Shown here piece after piece: positions 16,587 through 27,457 of a stretch of 64,000 nucleotides of DNA. Source of the DNA: Bacteroides helcogenes P 36-108 (GTDB lineage: Bacteria > Bacteroidota > Bacteroidia > Bacteroidales > Bacteroidaceae). The stretch is from NCBI RefSeq assembly GCF_000186225.1, contig NC_014933.1, forward strand, positions 3,286,001 through 3,350,000, in the 5' to 3' direction. The stretch's first letter is position 1, and the number at the start of each line of letters is the position of its first letter. The translations under genes were made by a program, and so were the position numbers. The notes under the pieces are model-generated. The model saw only the letters and a list, made by a program, of their open reading frames with translations. It was not told the DNA's origin and ran no database searches.

Positions 16587-18728
16587 ATGATACAATTATT
16601 TCACCGTATGATTTCCGATACACTCGGTATATCTGAAAGACAGGTTAATCAAACCCTCGAACTGCTGAACAACGGGGCTACCATACCTTTTATCAGCCGT
16701 TACCGTAAAGAAGTTACAGGAGGACTGGACGAAGTACAAATCGAAGCCATCCAAACACAATACGAAAAACTGAACGAAACAGCCAAACGTAAGGAAACCA
16801 TACTCAGCACTATTCAGGAGCAGGGAAAGTTGACCGATGAGCTCCGGAAGCGTATAGATGAGACTTGGGAAAATACGACATTGGAAGACATTTATCTGCC
16901 TTATAAGCCCAAGCGCAAGACACGCGCCGAAGCAGCCCGCCAGAAAGGGCTGGAGCCACTGGCCGACTTGCTAAGACTGCAACAGGAAGACAACCCGGAA
17001 GCATGCGCATCCGCCTTCGTAAAGGGAGATGTAAAAAGCGTGGAAGAAGCCCTGCAAGGCGCACGCGACATCATGGCCGAACGCATCAGCGAAGATAGTG
17101 AAGTGAGGAAATGCGCCCGTTATTCCTTTGACCATTGGGGAACGCTGAATGCAAAAGTGATTAATGGCAAAGAGGAGGAAGCGGCTAAGTATCGCGACTA
17201 TTTTGACTGTCACGAGCCGCTAAAGAAGTGCTCCTCACACCGATTGCTGGCCATCCGACGGGGCGAAACCGAGGGATTGCTGCGGGTGTCTATTACTTCG
17301 GACGATGAAAATACGCTGGAACGTTTGCAACGACGTTTCCAACGCCACAGAAACGCTTGCAGCCAACACATAGGTCTGGCTGTGGAAGATGCCTACAAAC
17401 GATTGGTGCGACCTGCCATCGAAACAGAGTTTGCCAATCAAAGTAAGGAGCGAGCCGACGAAGAAGCTATCCGTGTGTTTGCTGAAAATCTCCGCCAATT
17501 GTTGCTTGCCCCTCCGTTGGGACAAAAACGTGTAATGGGCATAGATCCGGGATTCAGAACCGGCTGTAAAGTAGTATGTCTGGATGCGCAAGGCAATCTG
17601 CTGCACAACGAAAACATCTATCCGCATCCTCCGGTAAACAAGGGTAAAGAGGCATTCTCCAAACTGCAGAAAATGATGGAAGCTTATAAAATAGATGCTA
17701 TTGCCATCGGCAATGGAACGGCAAGCCGGGAAACGGAAGACTTTCTGAAACGGCAGTCTTTCAACCGGGAAGTGCAAGTATTCATTGTCAGTGAGCAGGG
17801 AGCGTCCATTTATTCTGCTTCTAAAATAGCACGGGATGAGTTTCCTGAATACGATGTCACAGTGCGCGGTGCGGTGTCCATAGGAAGACGGCTGATGGAC
17901 CCGCTTGCCGAATTGGTTAAGATTGATCCTAAGTCCATTGGTGTAGGCCAATACCAACATGATGTGGACCAGACAAAACTGAAGAAATCTCTGGATCAGA
18001 CTGTGGAGAATTGCGTCAACCTGGTAGGAGTAAATCTGAATACAGCAAGCAGTCATCTGTTAACCTATATTTCCGGCTTAGGGCCACAATTGGCACAAAA
18101 CATAGTGAATTACCGGGCTGAAAACGGTGCATTCACCTCCCGCAAAGAATTAATGAAAGTTCCACGCATGGGAGCTAAAGCCTTTGAACAGTGTGCGGGC
18201 TTCTTACGCATTCCCGATGCAAAGAATCCGTTGGATAATACGGCTGTTCACCCTGAAAGCTACTGCATTGTAGAACAAATGGCAAAGGATTTGGAATGCA
18301 GCGTGGCAGAACTGATAAGCAACAAGGAACTGCGTCTGAAAATAAATCCGGAACGCTATCTCTCTCCTACCGTGGGCATGCCGACTCTGAAAGACATTCT
18401 TCAAGAATTAGACAAGCCCGGACGTGACCCTCGCGGTCCCATCAAAATGTTTGAGTTCGACCGGAATGTACGCACCATCAACGACCTTCGTGAAGGCATG
18501 GAACTACCGGGAATTGTGGGAAACATCACAAACTTTGGTGCATTTGTCGATATAGGTATCAAGGAAAACGGTCTGATACATCTCTCTCAGCTTGCCGAAA
18601 GATTTATATCAGATCCTAATAAAGTAGTTTCCATTCACCAACATCTGCGTGTCAAAGTACTCAGTATAGACATAGCCCGCAAACGCATACAGTTGACATT
18701 AATAGGAGTGGAACAAGAAAGGTACTAA
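16587..18728 (+). CDS. tex: Tex-family RNA-binding protein
   Basis: A 713-residue cytosolic protein with the full Tex layout. The N-terminal helical Tex domain covers about 1-200. A YqgF/RNase H-like domain lies near 315-450 (VMGIDPGFRTGCKV). Helix-hairpin-helix motifs lie near 490-560 (NIVNYRAENGAFTSRKEL). A C-terminal S1 RNA-binding domain lies near 640-708 (GIVGNITNFGAFVDIGIKEN). Tex proteins act in transcription and RNA metabolism, and the YqgF domain is usually inactive as a nuclease. The length is normal. Its stop overlaps the stop of the convergent CPBP gene by 4 bp. Confidence 0.95.
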   Translation: MIQLFHRMISDTLGISERQVNQTLELLNNGATIPFISRYRKEVTGGLDEVQIEAIQTQYEKLNETAKRKETILSTIQEQGKLTDELRKRIDETWENTTLEDIYLPYKPKRKTRAEAARQKGLEPLADLLRLQQEDNPEACASAFVKGDVKSVEEALQGARDIMAERISEDSEVRKCARYSFDHWGTLNAKVINGKEEEAAKYRDYFDCHEPLKKCSSHRLLAIRRGETEGLLRVSITSDDENTLERLQRRFQRHRNACSQHIGLAVEDAYKRLVRPAIETEFANQSKERADEEAIRVFAENLRQLLLAPPLGQKRVMGIDPGFRTGCKVVCLDAQGNLLHNENIYPHPPVNKGKEAFSKLQKMMEAYKIDAIAIGNGTASRETEDFLKRQSFNREVQVFIVSEQGASIYSASKIARDEFPEYDVTVRGAVSIGRRLMDPLAELVKIDPKSIGVGQYQHDVDQTKLKKSLDQTVENCVNLVGVNLNTASSHLLTYISGLGPQLAQNIVNYRAENGAFTSRKELMKVPRMGAKAFEQCAGFLRIPDAKNPLDNTAVHPESYCIVEQMAKDLECSVAELISNKELRLKINPERYLSPTVGMPTLKDILQELDKPGRDPRGPIKMFEFDRNVRTINDLREGMELPGIVGNITNFGAFVDIGIKENGLIHLSQLAERFISDPNKVVSIHQHLRVKVLSIDIARKRIQLTLIGVEQERY

Positions 18729-19615
18729 TTCTTAGCCCCCAAATCTTTGTAATATTTGATAATAAGCACCGTGCCTACCACCACCAAAACGGTACAGAGA
18801 ACGGAGCCTTCAAACCCGAAGGCTCCTCCGTTTATCAGGTTTTCCTCAGGAAGATGAAGGGTAAGAATACTGTCTCCAAATCGAGTTCCACTCACTTCAT
18901 AACCTAACACCGGACCTTGCAACCAATTCCAAAACCAGTGCAAAGCAATAGGAAAACAAAGGTTACGCGTATATATGTAGGAAGCTCCCAAAAGAAATCC
19001 TGACAATAGAATATTAAGAAAGGGTACGAATTCAAAATTCGGATTCTGGATATGCATCAGCGAAAACAGTACCGAAGAAAAGAACAATGCCCAAAACTTA
19101 TTTACTCCTCCATCCAGCATACGTCCCAATACGAAACCACGCATCATCGATTCTTCCATAATGCCTACCAGAAGATAAAGCCCCAGGCTTGTCAATAAAG
19201 AAAAGAAATGGAATGTGACTTCCGCAACCTCAACCACACCCAGCAACAGGGAAAGGCCAAAGCCTGCCACGTACAATGAAACGGCAAAAAGCATACCGAC
19301 CCACAAATCTTTCCAATGCCCCTTCAAGGATAATCCCAATCTGCCAAAAGGCAATTTGCGCATCTTCAGCACAATCCATGAAGCCCCCAAAGCACAAACC
19401 AGCATCAATGCTTCCTGCATCATAAGCACAGAAACACTATCCATAGATGCCTTTTTCTCTACTCCCTCAAAAAATATTCCGAAAGGGCCAATTACAAATA
19501 TCATAAGGATACCGAACAGCAGCATAAAGAAAACGATATCGACAACTGTGTGCCATAAACACTTCCCCCTTGTCACCGCAGCAAACGTCCCATCCTCTTT
19601 TTCTTCCATTTCCAT
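18725..19615 (-). CDS. CPBP-family intramembrane glutamic protease
   Basis: A 296-residue polytopic membrane protein with about eight hydrophobic segments. It has the Abi/CPBP (Rce1-like) signature: EESMMRGFVLGRM (EExxxR motif, about residues 154-159), 'SSVLFSLMH' (second-motif histidine) and 'ALHWFWNW' (third motif). Such proteins are membrane-embedded proteases or related peptide-processing factors. The substrate is unknown. It is convergent with tex and overlaps it by 4 bp at the stops. No bacteriocin gene is adjacent. A housekeeping or envelope role is as likely as an immunity role. Confidence 0.85.
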   Translation of the reverse strand: MEMEEKEDGTFAAVTRGKCLWHTVVDIVFFMLLFGILMIFVIGPFGIFFEGVEKKASMDSVSVLMMQEALMLVCALGASWIVLKMRKLPFGRLGLSLKGHWKDLWVGMLFAVSLYVAGFGLSLLLGVVEVAEVTFHFFSLLTSLGLYLLVGIMEESMMRGFVLGRMLDGGVNKFWALFFSSVLFSLMHIQNPNFEFVPFLNILLSGFLLGASYIYTRNLCFPIALHWFWNWLQGPVLGYEVSGTRFGDSILTLHLPEENLINGGAFGFEGSVLCTVLVVVGTVLIIKYYKDLGAKN

Positions 19616-19730
19616 CTTCTATTTTCATTTTGATTAATATCCGACAAAAATAACAATAAAAAGAAAAAACTTATTCATCCTTAATATATTCTTCTTATAT
19701 TTGAAAAATATATTAATCTGTATTCAAAGC

Positions 19731-20777
19731 ATGAGACTAAAAAAAATACTCTTGATGGCTGCGGGTTTAGGCGTACTGTTAAATGCTTATGCACAAAAGA
19801 TAAAAACATATTATGTAGCCAAACCCGGTACTTTAGTTGAACTTATGACTGAAAACGAAGCCAATAACATCACCCATCTGACATTGCAAGGCAGGCTGAA
19901 TGCGGTTGACTTCCGCCACCTGCGGGATGAATTCAAAAAGCTGGAATCACTGGATATATCAAATGCATCCATCAGCTTGTATGCCGGCAAAAACGGCACA
20001 TACTCCGGACATTTTTATATTTATCCGGCAAATTGCATTCCCGCCTATGCTTTTTGCAGACGTCTGAACGATAGTACGTATATAGGAAAGGAGTCATTGA
20101 CCCGGGTAATTCTATCCGACAAGACGAAGAATATCGAAGATGCCGCATTCAAAGGATGTAATAACTTAAAAATATGTCAAATAAGAAAGAAGAGCGCTCC
20201 TAATTTAATGTCCGAAGCACTGGCAGACAGTATTACTGCCATATTTGTCCCATTGGGTAGCAGCGATGCATATCGAAGTAAAAAGAAATGGGAAACATTC
20301 GCTTTTATCGAAGGAGAGCCATTAGGAGTTACCGTGCAAATAGGAAAAATGGGAAGCCTCGCCAGCGAATTGCTAAGAGGGGGCATGCAACCCAAAGATG
20401 TGAATTTCCTAACCATAGAGGGCAAGTTGGACGAAGCAGATTTCACGTTGATACGCGACTACATGCCTAATTTGGTGTCAATCGATCTTTCTAAAAGTAA
20501 TGCTACCGCAATACCTGATTATACTTTTACACAGAAGAAATATCTATTAAACATACTTCTACCCCATGGCTTGAGAACCATCGGACAACGTGTGTTCAGT
20601 GGATGTAGCCGTCTTTGCGGAACTTTAACACTTCCCTCAAGCGTTACCGCTATTGAATATGGAGCCTTTATCGGATGCGATAACCTGCGCTATGTACAAG
20701 TTACAGGAAACAAGATTACAACATTGGGAGACAACCTCTTTGGAGGGGGAAAAGACAGACTAATTTATAAGGAATAA
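19731..20777 (+). CDS. BspA-like leucine-rich-repeat surface protein
   Basis: A 348-residue exported protein. The signal peptide MRLKKILLMAAGLGVLLNAYAQ starts at 19731. An upstream TTG at 19701 overlaps a -7 box TATATTTG (19696-19703) and is rejected. It has LRR_5 (BspA-type) repeats such as 'LTRVILSDKTKNIEDAAFKG' near residue 130 and 'LLPHGLRTIGQRVFSGC' near 300. The N-terminal and central parts share an internal repeat ('VDFRHLRDEFKKLESLDISN' and 'ADFTLIRDYMPNLVSIDLSK'). BspA-type proteins in gut and oral Bacteroidales often mediate adhesion. It is monocistronic, with a strong terminator at 20821. Confidence 0.85.
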   Translation: MRLKKILLMAAGLGVLLNAYAQKIKTYYVAKPGTLVELMTENEANNITHLTLQGRLNAVDFRHLRDEFKKLESLDISNASISLYAGKNGTYSGHFYIYPANCIPAYAFCRRLNDSTYIGKESLTRVILSDKTKNIEDAAFKGCNNLKICQIRKKSAPNLMSEALADSITAIFVPLGSSDAYRSKKKWETFAFIEGEPLGVTVQIGKMGSLASELLRGGMQPKDVNFLTIEGKLDEADFTLIRDYMPNLVSIDLSKSNATAIPDYTFTQKKYLLNILLPHGLRTIGQRVFSGCSRLCGTLTLPSSVTAIEYGAFIGCDNLRYVQVTGNKITTLGDNLFGGGKDRLIYKE

Positions 20778-20820
20778 AGAGCACTTGTATATTTTTCTCA
20801 ATTAAAAGATGATAAGAAAA

Positions 20821-20860
20821 TAAGCCCACTCAGGAAGTATTCTGAGTGGGCTTATTTTTT
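20821..20860 (+). terminator. Rho-independent terminator of the LRR gene
   Basis: A perfect 13-bp stem (20821-20833 with 20842-20854, arm TAAGCCCACTCAG) is followed by a run of nine T. It ends directly at the first unit of the 22-bp array. Confidence 0.9.
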
Positions 20861-20935
20861 TTTAGTAAAATTAGACCGGATTTTTAGTAAAACTTCAAAA
20901 GATTTTTAGTAAAAATCCGGTGGCAATTTAGTAAA
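20861..20935. repeat. Array of four TTTAGTAAA dyads, 22-bp period (locus A)
   Basis: TTTAGTAAA occurs at 20861, 20883, 20905 and 20927, exactly 22 bp apart. Each is a 9-bp palindrome around a central G. Spacers carry CCGG-type sequence (ACCGGA, ATCCGG). The same unit with the same period recurs at 55357-55431. The array lies between the LRR terminator and the 3' end of the convergent ABC-F gene. It is not coding, since 22 is not a multiple of three and stops are frequent. Confidence 0.75.
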
Positions 20936-20986
20936 TTTACAGAGCAGGTTTTATAAGTACCAGATACTTGTTGCATTATTTTACAA

Positions 20987-22612
<1,626 letters not shown>

Positions 22613-22711
22613 TTATTATTATTTAATACCTATTAGTCTGCAAATTGCGAGTGCAAAGATAGTGCAAATTGAGCGTAAAACTCCCATCCCGGCATGAAAA
22701 GAAACGAAAAC

Positions 22712-22759
22712 ATCCTCAAAAATGAGGATTGTACAGGCTGAAAGTATGCTTTACCTTTG
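22712..22759 (+). promoter_or_regulatory. Promoter and dyad upstream of the porphyrin operon
   Basis: TTG (22729-22731) and TACCTTTG (22752-22759), 20 bp apart, form a Bacteroides promoter 20 bp before the ATG at 22779. A dyad ATCCTC (22712-22717) / GAGGAT (22724-22729) overlaps the -33 box, so a regulator bound there could block transcription. An iron- or heme-responsive repressor would make sense but is not shown. Confidence 0.5.
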
Positions 22760-22778
22760 CGGCAAACAGAAAACAGAT

Positions 22779-24830
22779 ATGATAAGAATTCTCCTTTTAA
22801 TATTTTTCCCATTAGGGCTTTCCGCCAACGAACCGGACACGACCCATGTCAGGCGGATTGAGCTACAGGAAGTCACCATTGTAGGTTTTAAGCGAGAACA
22901 GAAAGAACGCGAACCATTATCAATATCTTCATTGAACAATCGTTTCCTGAAGAACAACGAGATAGCCAGCATAAAGGAACTTAGCTCGCTGCTACCCAAT
23001 TTCTATATGCCCGACTACGGTTCAAAGCAAAATGCTCCGGTTTACATTCGGGGAATAGGATCGAAAACAAATGCTCCCTCAGTAGGATTCTATGTGGACG
23101 GAGTGCCGCATTTTGAGAAATCGGCCTTTGATATCGACTTGTCGGATATCAGTAATATTGAAGTTCTCAGGGGCCCCCAAGGCACATTGTACGGGCGAAA
23201 TGCCATCGGAGGAATTATAAACGTATATACCCACTCTCCCCTTGATTATCAAAATACACGCATAAAAGCAGGATATGGCAACCACAATGATTTAAATTTA
23301 TTGATTTCCAATTATACAAAGCTCAGCAAGACATTCGGTTTTTCGGTATCCGGTAATTATCATCAGAATGATGGTTTCTTCACCAACCTATACACCGGCA
23401 AAAAGTCCGATAATATAAATAATGGTGCGGTACGAACCGGGATTGTCTGGAAGCCCGCAAACAATTGGACATTGAGGCTGAATGCTTCATTTGATTATTC
23501 CGAGCAGGGAGGGTATCCTTACGGACCTTATAATGCAGAAAACGGCACAGTAGGAGCAGTCAACTACAATCGTTATAGTTCGTATCACAGAGAGATATTC
23601 ACTACCGGATTGAACATACGTTATGAAGGCAAAAATTTCGGTTTCAATAGTCAAACTTCATACCAGAATATCAGTGACCGTCAAGGAATCGATCAGGACT
23701 TTACGCCAGCAGACAAATACTATGTAACGCAACAACTCCGTCAAAAGATGTACAGCCAGGAAACCACATTGAAGTCCATGAGGAAAGGACGTTACCAATG
23801 GATCACAGGAATTTTCACCTTTGTTCAGGATGTTCATAACCGGGTAGAAAACACACTTTATGCCCAAGGATACAGCACACCGAAATTCTACGATATTCCG
23901 GTGTGGGGAATCGCCTTTTATCACCAATCTTCTTTTCATATTTATAAAGGAATATCTTTATTGGCGGGATTACGATATGATTACGAATATGCCCGTGATC
24001 ATTATTCACAGTTCAAACAAATATCAGGCAAAGAACCTGAGCTGACTAACCGCTTCGACAGCAGGCTAAGTTTTAACCAGTTTACCCCAAAGCTGACATT
24101 GCAGTACCGTTCTCCTCATGAACAATTGTTCTATGCCTCTTTAACAAAAGGGTACAAAACAGGAGGGTTTAATACCTCTTTCGAATCGGAAGCCGAACGC
24201 ACATACCGTCCTGAATATAATTGGAATTATGAATTGGGAACAAAACTTACTTTTTTCAACCATATGCTGACAGCCGAACTTTCCCTTTTTTACATCGATT
24301 GGCGTAATCAACAGATCACTCAGACCATACCCGGAGTAGGGAATATCTTGCGAAATGCCGGACATTCTGACAGCAAAGGATTTGAATTTTCTTGCCGGGT
24401 GCATCCACTGCCTTCCTTATCCTTGCAATTGAATTATGGATATGCGTATGCTCGTTTCCTAAATTACATAAAAAGCGAAAAGCAAAATTATTCCGGGAAT
24501 TTCCTGCCTATGGTTCCCCGGCACACACTCTCACTGAATGGAGGTTATACATTCCACATACAATCACAACTTGTTGACCGCTTCACGTTCAGTGCCGGGC
24601 TGACAGGAATCGGTCCTATCTATTGGAATGAAGACAATAAGGTCAGACAGGATTTCTACACACTGCTGAATGCCAAAGTCAGTGCCTCCAAAGGATGGTT
24701 CACATGGGAAGTCTGGGGCAAAAACTTGTCAGACACAAATTACCTAAGTTATTATTTTGTCTCTTCCGGAGCTTTTGCCCAACGAGGGAAACCTATCACC
24801 TTCGGAGCTTCCTTCATCATAAATTTATAA
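22779..24830 (+). CDS. TonB-dependent receptor, probably for porphyrin/heme-type substrate
   Basis: An outer-membrane receptor of about 683 residues, starting with the signal peptide MIRILLLIFFPLGLSA. The TonB box is near 'LQEVTIVGF'. The plug domain includes 'VYIRGIGSKTNAPSVGFYVD' and 'LRGPQGTLYGRNAIGG', typical of the FhuA/FecA/siderophore-heme group. The barrel ends in '...GASFIINL'. It lacks the SusC-type N-terminal regulatory extension, as do most small-ligand receptors. It is the first gene of an operon with a carrier and three tetrapyrrole enzymes, so the likely ligand is a porphyrin, porphyrinogen or heme (inference). The upstream in-frame start at 22722 is rejected because the promoter lies inside it. 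Confidence 0.85.
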   Translation: MIRILLLIFFPLGLSANEPDTTHVRRIELQEVTIVGFKREQKEREPLSISSLNNRFLKNNEIASIKELSSLLPNFYMPDYGSKQNAPVYIRGIGSKTNAPSVGFYVDGVPHFEKSAFDIDLSDISNIEVLRGPQGTLYGRNAIGGIINVYTHSPLDYQNTRIKAGYGNHNDLNLLISNYTKLSKTFGFSVSGNYHQNDGFFTNLYTGKKSDNINNGAVRTGIVWKPANNWTLRLNASFDYSEQGGYPYGPYNAENGTVGAVNYNRYSSYHREIFTTGLNIRYEGKNFGFNSQTSYQNISDRQGIDQDFTPADKYYVTQQLRQKMYSQETTLKSMRKGRYQWITGIFTFVQDVHNRVENTLYAQGYSTPKFYDIPVWGIAFYHQSSFHIYKGISLLAGLRYDYEYARDHYSQFKQISGKEPELTNRFDSRLSFNQFTPKLTLQYRSPHEQLFYASLTKGYKTGGFNTSFESEAERTYRPEYNWNYELGTKLTFFNHMLTAELSLFYIDWRNQQITQTIPGVGNILRNAGHSDSKGFEFSCRVHPLPSLSLQLNYGYAYARFLNYIKSEKQNYSGNFLPMVPRHTLSLNGGYTFHIQSQLVDRFTFSAGLTGIGPIYWNEDNKVRQDFYTLLNAKVSASKGWFTWEVWGKNLSDTNYLSYYFVSSGAFAQRGKPITFGASFIINL

Positions 24831-24836
24831 TGCACC

Positions 24837-26087
24837 ATGATAAAAGCAAAACAACATCTCCAATTCCACACACAAGGAAAGATATGGAATCTCGGAACAT
24901 TCTTTTGTCTTTACATAGCACAAGCCATACCAATGAGTTTTTTCTCAACCTCCCTGCAGGTACTGATGAGACAGGCAGACTATTCCCTTTCTACTATTGC
25001 TCTCCTACAGGCAGTCAAGATTCCCTGGATACTAAAGTGCCTTTGGTCACCCCTGGTCGATCGGCAGTGCATCGCTGTGAAAGACTATAAACGCTGCATC
25101 ATCATCTCGGAAATAGTTTATGCTTTAATGATCCTATTAGTGGGGTTATTGAGTCTCGAATCAGATTTTCATCTGATACTGGCACTGATATTCTTTTCAT
25201 TAGTTGCTTCTGCCACACAAGACATTGCAACGGACGCATTGGCAGTACTATCTTTTAGAGAACATGATAAAAGTCTGGTGAACAGTATGCAGTCAATGGG
25301 AAGTTTCGGAGGGACATTAATAGGAGCCGGACTATTGCTGCTCGTCCTCCAACATTACGGTTGGCATATAGTAATTCCGTGTTTATGTATTTTCGTACTG
25401 TTGGCTATTATACCTCTGATTTTTAACACGAAGATAAAGATAGTTCCGAAAGAAAGAGCCCAACGTGCACGTCTCACTGACTTCGTTTGGTTCTTTACCC
25501 GACGCAGCATTTGGCGCCAGATCGGTTTTCTGACATTGTATTACTCCAGTATCATCGGTATCCTGTCTGTTTTGCGTCCTTATCTGGTTGATTTGGGTTA
25601 TTCCATGAAAGAGATTGGTATGATGAGTGGAATAATCGGCACAACCGCTGCATTTTTCACTTCTTTCATCGCCGGATTCATCGTAAGACATATAGGGCGC
25701 TACAAGGCACGCATCACATTTGCCGTATTCATTCTTCTGACTACCCTTTATTTTATGGGAATATCATGGGGACATCCTTCTACATTAGCTCTCTACATCG
25801 GCATCGTACTGTTATGGAGCAGTTATGGCATGGCTACTATCATAGTATATACCACTGCTATGGACTGCGTGCGCCCTGGCCGTGAAGGAACAGATTTTAC
25901 CATCCAGACCGTATTAACACATTTAAGTGGATTGCTTATCGCACTTCTCAGCGGAATAATAGCCGACAAGGCGGGATACCATGGACTGTTTCTATCTGAA
26001 ACAGTACTGGCATCAATATCATTGATTTATATCTTATTCGCTTTCCGCCGTAGTGAAGAAAACAAAAAACAAATATATGAACTCTGA
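24837..26087 (+). CDS. MFS transporter, AmpG-like
   Basis: A 416-residue inner-membrane carrier with twelve predicted helices. The motif 'ATQDIATDALAVLSF' near residue 125 is characteristic of the AmpG / acetyl-CoA-transporter branch of the major facilitator superfamily. AmpG itself imports muropeptides, but the neighbours here suggest another cargo. It starts 6 bp after the TonB receptor and overlaps hemN by 11 bp, so the three are translated from one mRNA. It would bring into the cytosol what the receptor delivers to the periplasm, possibly a porphyrin or porphyrinogen (inference). Confidence 0.85.
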   Translation: MIKAKQHLQFHTQGKIWNLGTFFCLYIAQAIPMSFFSTSLQVLMRQADYSLSTIALLQAVKIPWILKCLWSPLVDRQCIAVKDYKRCIIISEIVYALMILLVGLLSLESDFHLILALIFFSLVASATQDIATDALAVLSFREHDKSLVNSMQSMGSFGGTLIGAGLLLLVLQHYGWHIVIPCLCIFVLLAIIPLIFNTKIKIVPKERAQRARLTDFVWFFTRRSIWRQIGFLTLYYSSIIGILSVLRPYLVDLGYSMKEIGMMSGIIGTTAAFFTSFIAGFIVRHIGRYKARITFAVFILLTTLYFMGISWGHPSTLALYIGIVLLWSSYGMATIIVYTTAMDCVRPGREGTDFTIQTVLTHLSGLLIALLSGIIADKAGYHGLFLSETVLASISLIYILFAFRRSEENKKQIYEL

Positions 26088-27444
26088 AACCATCAAGAAG
26101 TACAACGTACCAGTGCCCCGATACACCAGTTATCCGCCTGCCAATTATTTTGAACCGTTTTCCGGCACTTACTATCAGGAAGCCATAGAAAAATCCAATC
26201 AAGTTTCAGGCAACAGCCACATTTCTTTTTACCTGCACATCCCGTTTTGCCATCATCTGTGCTACTATTGTGGCTGCAACTCTTATCCGATGATGAATGC
26301 CGGCATGATAGAAAAATATGTCAGTGCCATGCATCAAGAAATAGACTTGCTTATACCATTATTAAATCCCCAACGGCTGATTTCACAAATTCATTACGGC
26401 GGAGGAAGCCCAACTGCAATACCACCGCATTTCATCAAGGAACTGAACGAGCATCTGCTTTCTGCTTTTCGCACGATAGAATCGCCGGAAATAGCAATTG
26501 AATGCCATCCCGGCTATCTGTCTCATCAGGATTGGCAGGAATTGGCAGCATGCGGATTTAATAGATTCAGTATCGGAGTACAAGATTTGAATAAAAGGGT
26601 GCTTGAAACAGTCAACCGCCGTCCACCTTTAATTCCTTTGAATGAAATATTTTTCTTATTGCGCAATGAAGGCGCAAGCATCAACCTTGATTTTTTATAT
26701 GGTCTTCCGGAACAGACAGCAGCAAGTTTTCTGCATACCATAGAAAGTGCCATTGATTTAGCTCCCGATAGACTGGTAACCTTTAGTTACGCCCACGTCC
26801 CCTGGATTCATAAACGCCAACTAATTCTCGAAAAGACCGGATTACCGGAAAGTGAAGAAAAAAGCAGGATGTTTAGTGAAGCAGCCGTAGCATTACACAG
26901 GGCAGGATATCGCTCAGTAGGGCTTGATCATTTTGTATTGCCAGAAGATGAACTGAACATTGCTCTCGAAACCCGTCAACTGCACCGCAACTTCCAGGGT
27001 TATTGTACCCGCCGAACCACAGGACAAGTCTATGCGGTTGGAGTAACCGGTATCAGTCAGTTGGACACAGCTTATGCACAGAATGGTAAAGATATTCGCG
27101 CATACATAGATGCAATGGAACATGGCATGTGGTACATCTGCAAAGGGTATTCACTGAATCGGCAGGAACAAATAGTCCGAGAAGTCATTGAAAACCTGAT
27201 GTGTAACTATTATATCGATTGGAGACAACTGTCGGAGTATCTATCTCTTTCCATCGAAGAAGTAAAATCGGCCACGGCCTATGACGAAAACAAATTAAAA
27301 GTCTTCTCTCAAGACGGACTGATTGATTTTTCTACGGATTATTTGGCAGTGACTTCTACAGGTTCGCCTTTTGTACGTAATGTGGCTGCATCATTAGATC
27401 CGTTAATGCTACATCCTGTACATTCCTTTTCCAAACCTGTTTAA
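26077..27444 (+). CDS. hemN: Oxygen-independent coproporphyrinogen III dehydrogenase
   Basis: A 455-residue radical-SAM enzyme that converts coproporphyrinogen III to protoporphyrinogen IX without oxygen. The cluster-binding motif is CHHLCYYCGC, with cysteines 58, 62, 65 and 67. The fourth cysteine (CxxxCxxCxC) is typical of true HemN rather than the heme chaperone HemW. 'GGGSPTAIP' and 'DFLYGLPEQT' follow as expected. The start at 26077 is chosen because an upstream frame start would lie deeper in the MFS gene. It overlaps that gene by 11 bp. It precedes protoporphyrinogen oxidase, the next step in the pathway. Confidence 0.92.
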   Translation: MNSETIKKYNVPVPRYTSYPPANYFEPFSGTYYQEAIEKSNQVSGNSHISFYLHIPFCHHLCYYCGCNSYPMMNAGMIEKYVSAMHQEIDLLIPLLNPQRLISQIHYGGGSPTAIPPHFIKELNEHLLSAFRTIESPEIAIECHPGYLSHQDWQELAACGFNRFSIGVQDLNKRVLETVNRRPPLIPLNEIFFLLRNEGASINLDFLYGLPEQTAASFLHTIESAIDLAPDRLVTFSYAHVPWIHKRQLILEKTGLPESEEKSRMFSEAAVALHRAGYRSVGLDHFVLPEDELNIALETRQLHRNFQGYCTRRTTGQVYAVGVTGISQLDTAYAQNGKDIRAYIDAMEHGMWYICKGYSLNRQEQIVREVIENLMCNYYIDWRQLSEYLSLSIEEVKSATAYDENKLKVFSQDGLIDFSTDYLAVTSTGSPFVRNVAASLDPLMLHPVHSFSKPV

Positions 27445-27457
27445 TACTAAAAGAGTT

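Noticed and set aside
17235..18056. 273-codon open frame antisense to tex
   Set aside because: tex is intact with all domains. The antisense frame is an effect of tex codon use.
20861..20935. CRISPR array
   Set aside because: The repeated unit is 9-13 bp, the spacers are similar to each other, there is no leader, and no cas gene is near.
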